Source: JBBDJG01 sp040880005 (GTDB lineage: Bacteria; Actinomycetota; Thermoleophilia; Solirubrobacterales; JBBDJG01). From it: 64,000 bases of DNA. The notes under the pieces were generated by a model. The model ran no database searches. It was not told where the DNA came from and saw only the letters and a program-made list of their open reading frames with translations. The position numbers and the translations under genes are program-made. The stretch spans positions 1-64,000 of the forward strand of contig JBBDJG010000015.1 of NCBI GenBank assembly GCA_040880005.1. The letters run 5' to 3'. Shown piece after piece: positions 8,363 to 17,943 of this stretch (the first letter of the stretch is position 1; each line of letters starts with the position of its first letter).

Positions 8363-9081
8363 CAATGCCACCTCGGCCAGAGGTCTTCTTCCGACACCTC
8401 GCGCACCTGCTTCGCCGGAACTCCGATCATCACCGCGCGGGGGGGAGCGTCACGCGTCAACACAGCGCCGGCCGCAATGAACGCCTCCTCCCCGACCACG
8501 ACGCCGGGGGTCAGCACGGCACCGCCTCCAACCCTGCATCGTCTACGCAGCACCGCCCCGGCCAGCTTGTACTCGCGATCGTGACGACCCATCGTGTCGT
8601 CGTTGGTCGTCACCACGCCCGGCGCGACGAACACATCGTCTTCGACGACGGAGTGGCCGGTCAGGCAGCAGTTGCTTTGAATGCGAACGCCCGAGCCGAT
8701 CCGGACGTCATTGTCGATCGCGCTGCCTCTACCGATCGCCGAGTCGGCTCCGATCACGGAGCGTTCGCGCACCTGCGCCTGGTCGCCCACGATCGTCCCT
8801 TCGCCGATGCGCGCGCCCGCGTACACGACCGCGCCAGCGCAAACGACCGCACCCCGCTCCACCACCAGCGGCTCTAGCTCCCCTGTCGTGGAGGTCGAGC
8901 GCTTGCCGAGCCTCGGGCGCTTGCCCAACACGGCGCCGTCCTGGATCGCGCATTCGTCACCGACGTGCGTGCCGCTGTGGATCACGACGTTGGCACCCAG
9001 GTCGACGCCGGCGCCAAGCTGCACGTCATGACCGAGCATCAGTCCCGGGGCCAGATCGGAGGCGTGCACGCAGTGCTTCAC
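8362..9081 (-). CDS. left-handed beta-helix acetyltransferase, WbpD-like
   Basis: Probable N-acetyltransferase acting on a 3-amino sugar nucleotide (UDP-GlcNAc3NA type). After a short lead come many hexapeptide repeats (for example AGVDLGANVVIHSGTHVGD, IGEGTIVGDQAQV) and a C-terminal acetyl-CoA part (VGEEAFIAAGAVLTRD, VMIGVPAKQVRE). The GTG start overlaps the stop of the oxidoreductase as GTGA, so translation is coupled. The 239 residues are somewhat longer than typical WbpD. Substrate is assigned from the neighbours, not from the sequence alone. Confidence 0.85.
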   Translation of the reverse strand: MKHCVHASDLAPGLMLGHDVQLGAGVDLGANVVIHSGTHVGDECAIQDGAVLGKRPRLGKRSTSTTGELEPLVVERGAVVCAGAVVYAGARIGEGTIVGDQAQVRERSVIGADSAIGRGSAIDNDVRIGSGVRIQSNCCLTGHSVVEDDVFVAPGVVTTNDDTMGRHDREYKLAGAVLRRRCRVGGGAVLTPGVVVGEEAFIAAGAVLTRDAPPRAVMIGVPAKQVREVSEEDLWPRWH

Positions 9082-10133
9082 GCCGGCCTTCGCACCGGTC
9101 TCGCCACAGAACTGCCGGCGGCGCCCTCGAGTCTCTGGACGGCCCCGCCGGAGTCGAGCGAGCGTTGCAATGCTTCGAGCACCTCCACGACGCGCAGCGC
9201 GCTCGCCGCGCCCGACTGGGGTGTCGCCCCTGTGCGGACGCAATCGACGAAGTGACGGCACTCGATGCGCAATGGCTCTTCGTTCAATACTTGCGGGCTG
9301 GTCACATCGCCCGAACGGGTGATGTACTCGCCGTAGTTGTGAAAATCGGGGTCGAAGCCCTTGTCGTACACGTTCAGCTTGCGTTCGAGCGCCATGTCGT
9401 CGAACGTGGCCATGCGCTTCGAGCCGACGACTGTGAACCGGCGTTCCTTGTGCGGATCGAGCCACGACAGATGCATGTGGGCAACGCGCCCTGACGGAAA
9501 CCGCAGGTAGCAAAACACGACGTCCTCGACACCCGAGCGTACGAACGACTCGCCGTGCGCGAGCACCTCACTGGGGCGCTCGCCGTCGAACAGATGCAAC
9601 AAGACCGACGCATCGTGGGCGCCGAGACTCCAAAGCGCGTTCTCGTCGGTGCGGATCTTGCCCAGATTGAGCCTGTTCGAGTAGATGTAATAGACGTCGC
9701 CCAGCTCACCCGAATCTGCGATCTCTTTCAGCTTGCGCACTCCCGGGTGGTACTCGAGCAGGTGGCCGACCATCAGGACCTGCCCGGCCTGCTGGGCCGC
9801 CTCGGTAACCCGCCGAGCCTCGCCCACCGACTGCGCCAGCGGCTTCTCGACGAAGCAGTGCTTACCCGCCGCCAGCACCGAGATCGCCAATCCGGCGTGC
9901 GACGGGACGTCCGTTGCAACCGCGACCGCGTCGAGTTCTTCATCGGCAAGCAGCTGCGACAGGTCGGTCGTGAAGCGAGTTGAGGGAAACGTTCGCGCCC
10001 AGCGCTCGAGCGCGTCCGGCGACGCGTCACAGCACCAGCGGAGGTTGCAATCCTCGAGAGCGTCGAAGTTGCGCGCGAGGTTCGGGCCCCAGTAGCCGAG
10101 CCCGACAATCCCAACATTGACCTCGTTCGACAC
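9078..10133 (-). CDS. Gfo/Idh/MocA-family oxidoreductase, WbpB-like
   Basis: NAD-dependent sugar dehydrogenase. In the WbpB/WlbA pathway it makes the 3-keto derivative of UDP-GlcNAcA. N-terminal Rossmann motif VGIVGLGYWGPNLARNF, then the family EKPLAQS block with the conserved Lys-Pro, and a C-terminal substrate domain. GTG at 10133 gives 351 residues. The gene lies between the WbpA-like dehydrogenase and the acetyltransferase. The family is certain; the substrate is inferred from the operon. Confidence 0.88.
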   Translation of the reverse strand: MSNEVNVGIVGLGYWGPNLARNFDALEDCNLRWCCDASPDALERWARTFPSTRFTTDLSQLLADEELDAVAVATDVPSHAGLAISVLAAGKHCFVEKPLAQSVGEARRVTEAAQQAGQVLMVGHLLEYHPGVRKLKEIADSGELGDVYYIYSNRLNLGKIRTDENALWSLGAHDASVLLHLFDGERPSEVLAHGESFVRSGVEDVVFCYLRFPSGRVAHMHLSWLDPHKERRFTVVGSKRMATFDDMALERKLNVYDKGFDPDFHNYGEYITRSGDVTSPQVLNEEPLRIECRHFVDCVRTGATPQSGAASALRVVEVLEALQRSLDSGGAVQRLEGAAGSSVARPVRRPA

Positions 10134-10189
10134 CCTGTCCGAGATCTCAGCCTCCCCGACGATCGACTCCGCGCACCCGCACCGGCAGG

Positions 10190-11461
10190 CTACAGGCGCA
10201 CCAGGTTGTTGGACTCGATTCCTCGCGTGACGCCGCGGAAGTCCAGGACCAGGCGCGACTCGCCGACGATCCGCCTGTAGTCCACGGCGGGATGCGCCGT
10301 CACGATCACGACCAGATCCGAGGCCTCCAGCTCCTGATCCAGCGACACCGACTCCAGCCCCAATTCGGGCAACGACGGGACGTGCGGATCGTGGTAGGCG
10401 AGGATCGCGCCATGTCCGGTCAACAGACCGGCGATCTTCAGCGCGGGTGACTCGCGCACGTCTGCCACACCCGGCTTGTAGGCCACTCCCAGCAGCAGGA
10501 TGCGCGAGTCGCGCACGGGCTTGCCGTGGTCGTTGAGAGTGCGCTCGATCTTCTCGACGCAGAAGTAGGGCATGTTCTGGTTGATCTTCCCGGCCAGCTC
10601 GATGAACTCCGTGTAGAAGTCGTGCTCGCGCGCCTTCCAGGCGAGGTAGAAAGGATCGACCGGCAGGCAGTGACCTCCCATTCCGGGCCCGGGATCGAAG
10701 CGCATGAAGCCGAAAGGCTTCGTGGATGCAGCCTCGACCACCTCCCAGATGTCTATCTTCATGCGGTCGCACAGCACGGCCAGCTCGTTCACGAGCGCGA
10801 TGTTGACGGATCGGAAGATGTTCTCCAGAAGCTTCGCCAGCTCGGCGGCCTCGGGGGTCGAGACCTCCACGATGTTGCTGCACACGCGCTCGTAAAGGGC
10901 TCGCGCCTCGGCGGCGCAGGCGTCGGTCAGGCCACCGACGATCTTGCCCGTGTTCGCCAGCGTGAAGTCCTCGCGCCCGGGGTCGACACGCTCGGGCGAG
11001 TATGCGACGTGGAAGTCGCGGCCGGCCGCTAGCCCCGACTCCTCCAGCAGTGGCACCAGGCGCTCGCGTGTCGTGCCCGGATAGGTGGTCGACTCGAGCG
11101 CGACCAACTGCCCCTTGCGAAGCACGCGCGCCAACGAGCTGGCCGCATCCACAAGCGGTCCGAGGTCGGGCTGGCGATTCTCCGTCAGCGGCGTCGGCGC
11201 GCAGATCACAATCGCGTTTGCGTCGCCTATCTGATCGTGACTGGTCGTGACTTCCAGCTGCCCCGCCTCGATCAGCCTTGCGATGCTCTCGTCCGGCACG
11301 TCCTCGACGTAGCTCGACCCATCGCGCAGCTGCTCCACGCGCCGCAGGTCGACGTCGAGGCCGACGACCTCGCTGCCCGCTTCGGCAAACGCGACCGCCA
11401 GCGGCAGGCCCACGTAACCGAGGCCGACCACACAGACACGATGGGTTCCAGATCGCTCCAA
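10190..11461 (-). CDS. UDP-N-acetylglucosamine/mannosamine 6-dehydrogenase, WbpA/WecC family
   Basis: Oxidises the C6 hydroxyl of a UDP-HexNAc to the uronic acid with two NAD+. N-terminal GLGYVGLPLAVAFAEAG binds NAD. ESTTYPGTT and SPERVDPG are typical. The catalytic Cys lies in GMGGHCLPVDPFYL, and the C-terminal domain carries LGVAYKPGVADVRESPAL. The GHCLPVDP form, rather than the GxCxPKD of UDP-glucose enzymes, favours an N-acetyl-hexosamine substrate. The 423 residues are normal. It follows wecB by 27 bases. Confidence 0.9.
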   Translation of the reverse strand: MERSGTHRVCVVGLGYVGLPLAVAFAEAGSEVVGLDVDLRRVEQLRDGSSYVEDVPDESIARLIEAGQLEVTTSHDQIGDANAIVICAPTPLTENRQPDLGPLVDAASSLARVLRKGQLVALESTTYPGTTRERLVPLLEESGLAAGRDFHVAYSPERVDPGREDFTLANTGKIVGGLTDACAAEARALYERVCSNIVEVSTPEAAELAKLLENIFRSVNIALVNELAVLCDRMKIDIWEVVEAASTKPFGFMRFDPGPGMGGHCLPVDPFYLAWKAREHDFYTEFIELAGKINQNMPYFCVEKIERTLNDHGKPVRDSRILLLGVAYKPGVADVRESPALKIAGLLTGHGAILAYHDPHVPSLPELGLESVSLDQELEASDLVVIVTAHPAVDYRRIVGESRLVLDFRGVTRGIESNNLVRL

Positions 11462-11488
11462 GGTCGTGAATTCTACGAGGGGTTGGCG

Positions 11489-12574
11489 CTATTGCGTGTT
11501 GGCGCCGCCCCAGCGCTCGATCGCTTCGACCACGGATTGGCCCGCGCTGCCCCCTCCGTACAGCTCGGGGTGCTCACGCGGCGAGCCGTTGCGCGCCAGC
11601 GCTTCGAGCGCCGCGGCCCGGTCGAGCCCCACGAGCACGTTCCAACCAAGCTCGACGGTCTCGACCCATTCGGTCGCCTCACGCAACGTCACACACGGTA
11701 TGGCCGCGAGGTAGGCCTCCTTCTGAACGCCGCCCGAGTCGGTCAGCACGGCTCGTGCGTTGGACAGCAGGCACAGGAAGTCGATGTAGCCGAGCGGCGG
11801 CGTCAACTTCAGTCGCTCGAGCGCCGTTACGCGATCGAGCAGGCCACCGGTCTCGAGGCGCACCCGCGTGCGCGGATGCACCGGGAACACAGCCGGCGCG
11901 GGCAGCGCCTCGAGCAGCTCGACGAGCCGCTCGAGGCGGGCGGGGTCGTCAACGTTGCCCGCTCGGTGCGCGGTCACGAGCAGGTACTCGCCGGGCTCGA
12001 GACCGAGCGCGGGCAGCGCGTTCGAGCGCTCCCTCGCCACCGGCATCATCGCCAGGCTGACGTCGGCCATCACGTCGCCGACCAGCTCGGACCGCCCGCG
12101 TATCTCCTCGGCGGCCAGGTTCTCGAGCGCCGTCGCCGTGGAGCACAGGCACAGGGACGCCAGGTGATCGACGATGACGCGATTGCGCTCCTCGGGCATG
12201 TCGCTATCGAAAGAGCGCATGCCAGCCTCGACGTGGACCAGCGGGCAGCCCACCTTCGCCGCCGTCAACGCCCCAGCGAGAGTTGTGTTCGTATCGCCGT
12301 AGACCATCACGGCGTCGGCTTCGGCGTCGCGCAGGATCGGCTCGAACGCATGCATGATCAGCCCGATCTGGTCGCTGCCGCTGACCGGCCCGATCCCCAG
12401 CTCGACGTCGGCAGCGGGTAGGTCGAGCTGTTCGAAGAACACCGCCGACAACGAGCTGTCGTAGTGCTGGCCGCTGTGCACCAGCAGCTCGCCGTAGCGC
12501 TCTCGCAGCAGCTTCGACACGGCCGCCGCCTTGACGAACTGAGGACGGTTCCCGACCAGTGTGACCACTTGCAC
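11489..12574 (-). CDS. wecB: UDP-N-acetylglucosamine 2-epimerase
   Basis: Epimerises UDP-GlcNAc (or its uronic/2,3-diacetamido derivative, as WbpI) at C2. GT-B-like fold with GNRPQFVKAAAVSK, HSGQHYD, the loop YGDTNTTLAG, HVEAGMRSFD, PEERNRVIVDH, TAHRAGNVD, and LTDSGGVQKEA. 361 residues is the usual size. As first gene of a four-enzyme leftward operon it likely feeds a ManNAc3NAcA-type residue into a surface glycan. A palindrome at 12600-12616 lies upstream. Confidence 0.93.
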   Translation of the reverse strand: MQVVTLVGNRPQFVKAAAVSKLLRERYGELLVHSGQHYDSSLSAVFFEQLDLPAADVELGIGPVSGSDQIGLIMHAFEPILRDAEADAVMVYGDTNTTLAGALTAAKVGCPLVHVEAGMRSFDSDMPEERNRVIVDHLASLCLCSTATALENLAAEEIRGRSELVGDVMADVSLAMMPVARERSNALPALGLEPGEYLLVTAHRAGNVDDPARLERLVELLEALPAPAVFPVHPRTRVRLETGGLLDRVTALERLKLTPPLGYIDFLCLLSNARAVLTDSGGVQKEAYLAAIPCVTLREATEWVETVELGWNVLVGLDRAAALEALARNGSPREHPELYGGGSAGQSVVEAIERWGGANTQ

Positions 12575-12599
12575 TGTGTTGCGCGCTCCTGACGCTAGA

Positions 12600-12616
12600 T
12601 AGTCTAGACTGGACTA
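12600..12616. promoter_or_regulatory. candidate operator in the wecB/MMPL divergent region
   Basis: Inverted repeat TAGTC-N7-GACTA, 25 bases upstream of the wecB start in the 245-bp gap before the divergent MMPL gene. Size and symmetry suit a dimeric regulator. No regulator gene is adjacent. The rest of the gap shows no recognisable gene. Confidence 0.3.
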
Positions 12617-12819
12617 TGGGTGGAGAAATCGGTGGAGGACATCATTGGCTGCGGGGGAACGCTCACCTTGGGGATCGTTGGCGACGGTCGCTGACGATAG
12701 CGCCAGCGGTCGTTCGGCAGCGGTCGAAGCGACCCCTCGACATCACAACCGCATGTATAAAGGAAGCATGAGGCGAGGTAGACCATCTCCAAAGGGTCTG
12801 GCGGCATGAGGAAGCCAAC

Positions 12820-15800
12820 TTGACCCGCATCGCCAGGTTCGCGATCTCAAAGCCCGCGCCTGTCCTGATCTTCTGGGCGGGCGCTTTTGTGCTGTCGCTG
12901 TTCTTCCTCGGCGACGCGCGGCAGAACCTGCACGAGACCAACCTTCAGATACCGGGAACCGACTCCGACCGAGCGGCGAAGGTCACCGAACGGGAGTTCG
13001 GAGGCTCGATTGGCCTCGCAATCCTGCTCAAGGCGCCTCCCGACCAGACCAAGGCGCTGGACCGCGAGGGGCGGCTGCTGACCGATCGGCTCCAGAGGAT
13101 CGAGGGGGTTCACGTGCTCAGCCCGTTCGCAATCGGAGGCGATCCGATCCTCAAGCAGCCTCCGGGGCAGGTGCTGCTCACGCTGCAGGTCAACCGGCCC
13201 AAGGAAGAGATCTCGAACGAGACGTTCCCGGCTGTCGAGAAGGAGCTGGACAAGCTCCAGCCGCCCGTCGAGGAGGAGGTCTCGGGCAGCACGCCGCTCG
13301 TACGCGCGCTCAACGAGGCGTCGCTCGAGTCGCTCGACCAGGGCGAGCTGATCGCGATTCCTGTGTTGATAATCCTGCTGCTGCTCGTGTTCCGCAGCCC
13401 GATCGCGGCCTTGGTGCCGCTGCTGTGCGGCGTCGGCGTGACCATCATCGGCACCGCGGTGATGGCCGCGCTCAACCACGTGTTCGAGCTGGACGCGCTG
13501 GCTTTGAATATGTTGACGATGATCGGCTTGGCGTTGGGCGTCGACTACTCGCTGCTGATGGTTTCGCGCTTTCGCGAGGAGCTGGCACGCGGTGCGACTG
13601 TGGAAGAGGCCGTCGTGGAGGCGACGGCGCGCGCCGGCCGCACCGCTCTGTTCGCCGGGACAGCTTTGGCCACGGGGATGCTGGGAGCGCTGGCGATCGC
13701 GCCCGGAAACCTCCTGATCTCCGCGACGATCGGTGTGCTGGTGGCGTCCTTCCTGGCCGTCACGACGGCGCTGTTCGCGATTCCCGCTGGTCTCGCGCTC
13801 ATTGGCACCAACGTCAACCGCTGGACGTTCTGGTCGAGCAAGCGAGCCAACCCCTGGGTCGTGTTCTCAGAGCGAATGTCGAGCAAGCCCGGGCTTGCGA
13901 TCCTGCTGACGCTGATCCCGCTGGCGCTGCTGTCTGCCCCCGCCCTGGCGCTCGACACCGGACCTCCGAACGTCGCCAACCTCCCGCCCGACAACGACGC
14001 GCGAAAGAGCTACGAAGCGTTCGAGCGCGACCGTGGTGCGGGATGGGCGGCTCCCTACGAAGTCGTGTTCGAGACCAAGGGGCCGATCACGACCACGAAA
14101 CGGTTGCGAGCCTTGAAGAAGTTCCAGCTGCAGGCAGCCACATTGCCGGGCGTCGAGTCGGTGCTCGGCCCCGCTTCGCTGCTCGACCGCGCCGCCGTGC
14201 TGCGACAGCTCACGCGTCAGGTCTCGGAAGGGAGCGGCCAGCTCACGCGCCTGGAGCGCGGGCTGCGGCGACTGCTGATCGGCGGCAACAGGCTCGGGCG
14301 AGGGCTCGAGCAGGCCTCGGCAGGGTCCGACCAGATCAACCGGGGCGTGCAGGGCGCCGCGCCCGGCGCACACCAGCTCGCCAGCGGCGTCGAAGCAACG
14401 GGGCAGGGTGCGCAACAGGTCAAGTCCGCTTCCGCACGCGCTTCGAGCGGCTCGAAGCAGCTCGACGATGCCCTTCAGACCTTGACCGATTCGCTTCGCG
14501 ACCAAGATAACAACGCGGACTCGAGGCTCAACGCCCCGCTCGACTCCGCCCAGTCGAACGTCCAGTCGGCGCTGCGCGAGCTGGGCAGCGCATCCGCTGA
14601 GGCGCTCGCCGATCCAAACGTCGTGCAGGCCAAGCAGAACGTGCAGTCGGCGCTTTCGTCACTGGGTACGTTGAAGAGCAACGTCAGCGACTACACGACC
14701 GAGTTCGACACCAACGCCGTCGCAGCCAGAGAGATCGCACGCAACATGGGGCGCCTCACCTCGGGTCTGGGAGATCTCGCCACCGGAAGCAGCCAGCTCG
14801 ACAGCGGCATCGCCAGGACCGCCACCGGCGCGGCCGGACTCGCCTCGGGCGTGGACCAGCTCGGCTTTGGAACCTCGTCGCTGAGCAGCGGGTTGATGCG
14901 GATCACCAACGGCAGCGCCCAGATCGGCCGCGGGCTGAGGCGCTTGTTCGACAGCGTGGTCGCCGTGCGCGAGACGAGCGACCGCCAGCAGCGCGAACTG
15001 CGTCGCCAGGGCACCGACGTCGGCAAGGCGGCCACGTCCGGCTTCTTCGTGTTGGCCGGGATCGAAGGGGCCAAGCCCCAATCGCAGACCAACGCCTCGT
15101 TCGCGATCAACTCGTCCGGCGGCGGCAACACGGCGCGCGTGATCGTGATCCCGAAGAAGGGGCCGTTCGACTCCGAGAGCGCCCAGATCCTGCCCAGCCT
15201 CGAGCGCCTCGCCGACAAGACCGCCGATGACATCCACGGGCAGGAGATCGTCGGCGGCCCCGCCGTGCTGCTGAAGGACTTCGACACCAAGACCACGGCA
15301 CGTTTCCCGTTCCTCGTCTTGACGCTGGTTCTGGTGACGTTCCTGGTGCTGCTGGTGCTGTTCCGCGCGCCGGTGCTGGCGCTGTGCGCGGTGCTGCTCA
15401 ACCTGGTGACGGTCGGCGCCGCCGTGGGCGTGCTGATCCTCTGCTTCCAGTTGAACGAATCGATCTTCGGCGGGCCCGGCTATCTGGATGCGATTGCGCT
15501 CAGCGGCATCTTCGCGATCATCTTCGGCCTCTCGATCGACTATGAGGTATTCCTGATGAGTCGCCTGATCGAGGGTAGGGCTCTCACCGGCACGACCGAG
15601 GGAGCGATTCGCTACGGGCTCGAGAAGACCGCCACGATCATCGCCGGAGCGGCCGCGGTCATGACGTTCGTGTTCCTCGCCTTCGCGATTTCGCCGGTCG
15701 CCAACACGCGCCAGTTCGGGATCGGGCTGACCGTGGCCGTCGTGCTCGACGCAACGGTGGTGCGCTTGATCCTGCTACCGGCACTGATCCGCCACTTCGG

Positions 15801-15864
15801 CGAGCGTACCTGGGCCGTGCCGCCCTGGCTCGACCGCATCCTGCCGCGCTTCTCGACGCACTAG
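12820..15864 (+). CDS. MMPL-family RND transporter
   Basis: Large inner-membrane exporter of 1014 residues, of the class that moves lipids or other hydrophobic molecules using the proton gradient. Two similar halves each have an N-terminal helix, a soluble loop and a block of about five membrane helices. The first half has GLALGVDYSLLMVSRFREEL, the family signature with the proton-relay Asp-Tyr; the second has IFGLSIDYEVFLMSRLIEG. The second periplasmic loop contains a long helical region of Ser/Gly/Gln repeats (LASGVEATGQGAQQVKSA), as in YhgE/MMPL relatives. Start is TTG 12820. Substrate unknown. Confidence 0.92.
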   Translation: MTRIARFAISKPAPVLIFWAGAFVLSLFFLGDARQNLHETNLQIPGTDSDRAAKVTEREFGGSIGLAILLKAPPDQTKALDREGRLLTDRLQRIEGVHVLSPFAIGGDPILKQPPGQVLLTLQVNRPKEEISNETFPAVEKELDKLQPPVEEEVSGSTPLVRALNEASLESLDQGELIAIPVLIILLLLVFRSPIAALVPLLCGVGVTIIGTAVMAALNHVFELDALALNMLTMIGLALGVDYSLLMVSRFREELARGATVEEAVVEATARAGRTALFAGTALATGMLGALAIAPGNLLISATIGVLVASFLAVTTALFAIPAGLALIGTNVNRWTFWSSKRANPWVVFSERMSSKPGLAILLTLIPLALLSAPALALDTGPPNVANLPPDNDARKSYEAFERDRGAGWAAPYEVVFETKGPITTTKRLRALKKFQLQAATLPGVESVLGPASLLDRAAVLRQLTRQVSEGSGQLTRLERGLRRLLIGGNRLGRGLEQASAGSDQINRGVQGAAPGAHQLASGVEATGQGAQQVKSASARASSGSKQLDDALQTLTDSLRDQDNNADSRLNAPLDSAQSNVQSALRELGSASAEALADPNVVQAKQNVQSALSSLGTLKSNVSDYTTEFDTNAVAAREIARNMGRLTSGLGDLATGSSQLDSGIARTATGAAGLASGVDQLGFGTSSLSSGLMRITNGSAQIGRGLRRLFDSVVAVRETSDRQQRELRRQGTDVGKAATSGFFVLAGIEGAKPQSQTNASFAINSSGGGNTARVIVIPKKGPFDSESAQILPSLERLADKTADDIHGQEIVGGPAVLLKDFDTKTTARFPFLVLTLVLVTFLVLLVLFRAPVLALCAVLLNLVTVGAAVGVLILCFQLNESIFGGPGYLDAIALSGIFAIIFGLSIDYEVFLMSRLIEGRALTGTTEGAIRYGLEKTATIIAGAAAVMTFVFLAFAISPVANTRQFGIGLTVAVVLDATVVRLILLPALIRHFGERTWAVPPWLDRILPRFSTH

Positions 15865-15892
15865 CGATAGCTGCGTCCGCGGTACGGCGGGC

Positions 15893-16777
15893 TCAGGTGC
15901 CGGGGATCTCGCCCTTGTCGTTGGCCGACGGGCGCTTCAGGAAGCGCGTGCACTTGACGGTCTCCTGCCTGAAAATCGGGGCCGCCGTGTCGAATTGGTA
16001 GTCGGCCGCGAACGTGACCTTCTTGCTCTTGGTGCAACGCGGTACCTTGGTCCAGAAGAGCTTGCTGGACTTCGACGTGCATCGCTTGGCGGTGCCCGCC
16101 GACTTGCGCGCGCAACTCTTGACACGCCTGGTCAGGGTGAGCCCGGGCACCGTCAGGTTCAGCTCCGCCAGGCTCAGCCGCAATCCGGGCAACAGCGGCC
16201 TGATCGTCGTGGGCAGCACCAGCCGGTAGCCGAACTTTCCCGAGTCGGTGAACAGGCTTCCGTACAGCACCTGCGACTCGTAAACGGGCGTGCGCTGATT
16301 GGACACCACCAGCACCGCGACTGTCGCCTTCGCGCCGACTTCGCGAGGCTTGGTGAGAAACAGGAACAGGTCGGTGGGGATCGCCTCGGCGATGTCGGGT
16401 CGCGCATCGAGCAGGATCTCGCCGGAGGCGAACCGGGCGGTGGCGCACACGTTCGGATCGGACGTCAGCTCGAGGCGGGCCGTGTCGCAGTAGTACCTGC
16501 TGTTGAGGAACTCCCGGCGCAGCGCCGCGCCGCGCGGGAAATGAATCTGGGCGCTCTTCAACATCGGTGGCGGCGTCCCCGTCGTCTCGTAGATACGCGA
16601 CTCGAAGACCGCCGTGTAGCCGCCGTACGAAAGCTTGATGTTCTTCAGCCTGGCGTTGAACTCGCCGACCAGCGCGCCGTTGGCAGCCGGCGTGACGAGC
16701 AGCGTCGCAAGCAGCGCGCCGAACACCACGAACGGCAGCCTGCGACTCAGCGTGGTTGCGACTTTTAGATCAAGCAT
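15893..16777 (-). CDS. secreted protein of unknown function
   Basis: Not recognised. ATG 16777 is preceded by GAGGAG at the right distance and gives 294 residues with a signal peptide (RRLPFVVFGALLATLLVTPAANGA). The mature part is rich in beta-type sequence and has several Cys residues (YYCDTARL, DPNVCATA, SCARKSAGTAKRC, PRCTKSKK, KCTRF). Its C-terminal third is strongly basic. It sits alone, convergent with the MMPL gene, with 28 bases between stops. Export to the cell surface is likely; function unknown. Confidence 0.8.
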   Translation of the reverse strand: MLDLKVATTLSRRLPFVVFGALLATLLVTPAANGALVGEFNARLKNIKLSYGGYTAVFESRIYETTGTPPPMLKSAQIHFPRGAALRREFLNSRYYCDTARLELTSDPNVCATARFASGEILLDARPDIAEAIPTDLFLFLTKPREVGAKATVAVLVVSNQRTPVYESQVLYGSLFTDSGKFGYRLVLPTTIRPLLPGLRLSLAELNLTVPGLTLTRRVKSCARKSAGTAKRCTSKSSKLFWTKVPRCTKSKKVTFAADYQFDTAAPIFRQETVKCTRFLKRPSANDKGEIPGT

Positions 16778-16948
16778 CGTGCTCCTCGTCGGAGGCAAAT
16801 GCCTCCTGTCCCCGCGTGCCCGCCCCAACCGGGCGCGCACAGTCAATCCTAGGGCACATCCTCCCTGGGCGCGCCGGCGACATTCGTCCTCGCATCCGAA
16901 GTGCCCGCTCCCGGCCGGCCGAATCGGGTCGTCCGCCCTTGGTTTGGC

Positions 16949-17683
16949 TCACTCCGTGTAACGCACCAGCTCCTCGCGGTCACTGCCACCGGATACCGAG
17001 ACGGCAAGCACCGGGCCCACGCCTCGTGCATAGAACTTGAACTCGAGGATCTTGGGCTTCAGCGAGTTGAGATCCCTTGTCATCAGCACATCCTTGAAGT
17101 GGCCGAACGGCACCTCCACCTGCTCATCGAGGCTGACGACCTCGGCCTTGTCCTCGGCCTCGCCGGCGTAGAACTCCTGCCGGTAGGTCATCCCAGACTC
17201 GGGCTTGGCGGGCACGACGATGCCCGGCTGGGCACCGTCAACACCCGCCTCGAAGGAGCCTGCGGTCGTCTTCGGCCTGCCGTTCTCGTATTCCGTCGTG
17301 CGCTCGCCCAGATACCAGACGTTCCCCTCCGAGTCCTGCGCGTACCAGTCGTCGGTGATCTCGACCGGCCTGCCTTGCTCGGTCACCTCGTCCCGCACGA
17401 CCCTCGCCTCGATCCCGTTGGCAATTTTCTTCGTCTTCGACGTGACCGTCACCTCGACGCGCTGCACCGCGCCCTCGCTGTCGGTCTCCCGGTACACCCA
17501 GCGGCTCCCGGGGCGCATCGGCCAGTAGGGATTGTCGATCCGGGTGGTGAAGTCGACCGGGTCCAGTTCAACCGACTCGCTTCCCTGTGGAAGCGTGCTC
17601 TGGCTCTTGTCGTCTCCGTTGCCGCATGCCGTGATCGTGGATGCCGCGACCAGGGCGACCGCGGCGGCCCTTCTCATTCTCAT
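16949..17683 (-). CDS. lipoprotein of unknown function
   Basis: The N-terminus RRAAAVALVAASTITACGNG is a lipoprotein signal with a lipobox-like ITAC, so Cys20 is probably lipidated. The 244-residue product is acidic and polar, with NPYWPMRPGSRWVYRETDSEG near the start of the mature domain, a motif I associate with small beta-rich surface proteins. No catalytic motif is evident. It is separated from its left neighbour by 171 bases and from the tRNA by 111 bases, so it is probably transcribed alone. Confidence 0.82.
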   Translation of the reverse strand: MRMRRAAAVALVAASTITACGNGDDKSQSTLPQGSESVELDPVDFTTRIDNPYWPMRPGSRWVYRETDSEGAVQRVEVTVTSKTKKIANGIEARVVRDEVTEQGRPVEITDDWYAQDSEGNVWYLGERTTEYENGRPKTTAGSFEAGVDGAQPGIVVPAKPESGMTYRQEFYAGEAEDKAEVVSLDEQVEVPFGHFKDVLMTRDLNSLKPKILEFKFYARGVGPVLAVSVSGGSDREELVRYTE

Positions 17684-17794
17684 TCGATCTCCTCTCGCTC
17701 GTGGCCCGATCGATCCAGGCTGCGCACAAACCCTACGCGCAGCAGATAAGTCGCAGATGAGAGTTGTTCTGGGCGAGGGTGCGGAGGGAGACAG

Positions 17795-17867
17795 TGGGCC
17801 GTGAAGGGCTCGAACCTTCGACCTTGGGATTAAGAGTCCCCTGCTCTACCAACTGAGCTAACGGCCC
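17795..17867 (-). tRNA. tRNA-Lys (CTT)
   Basis: Seventy-three bases on the minus strand fold as a cloverleaf. The acceptor stem is GGGCCGT/ACGGCCC with discriminator A. The D-arm is GCTCAGTTGGTAGAGC. The anticodon loop CTCTTAA gives anticodon CTT, and the T-arm contains GGTTCGAGCCC. The top pair of the anticodon stem (27-43) is a G-A mismatch. The CCA end is not encoded. Confidence 0.96.
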
Positions 17868-17943
17868 GCGACATCGTGACGCGCAACGGCGGTCGCGAAG
17901 ACCGCCGGGTGCCCGATTATAGGCGCGCCCGACTCGCGGCCGA

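Noticed and set aside
9078..10883. Single 601-residue protein spanning the WbpB-like gene and beyond
   Set aside because: The upstream 250 residues are an out-of-frame shadow of the dehydrogenase gene; the Rossmann motif sets the real start near 10133.
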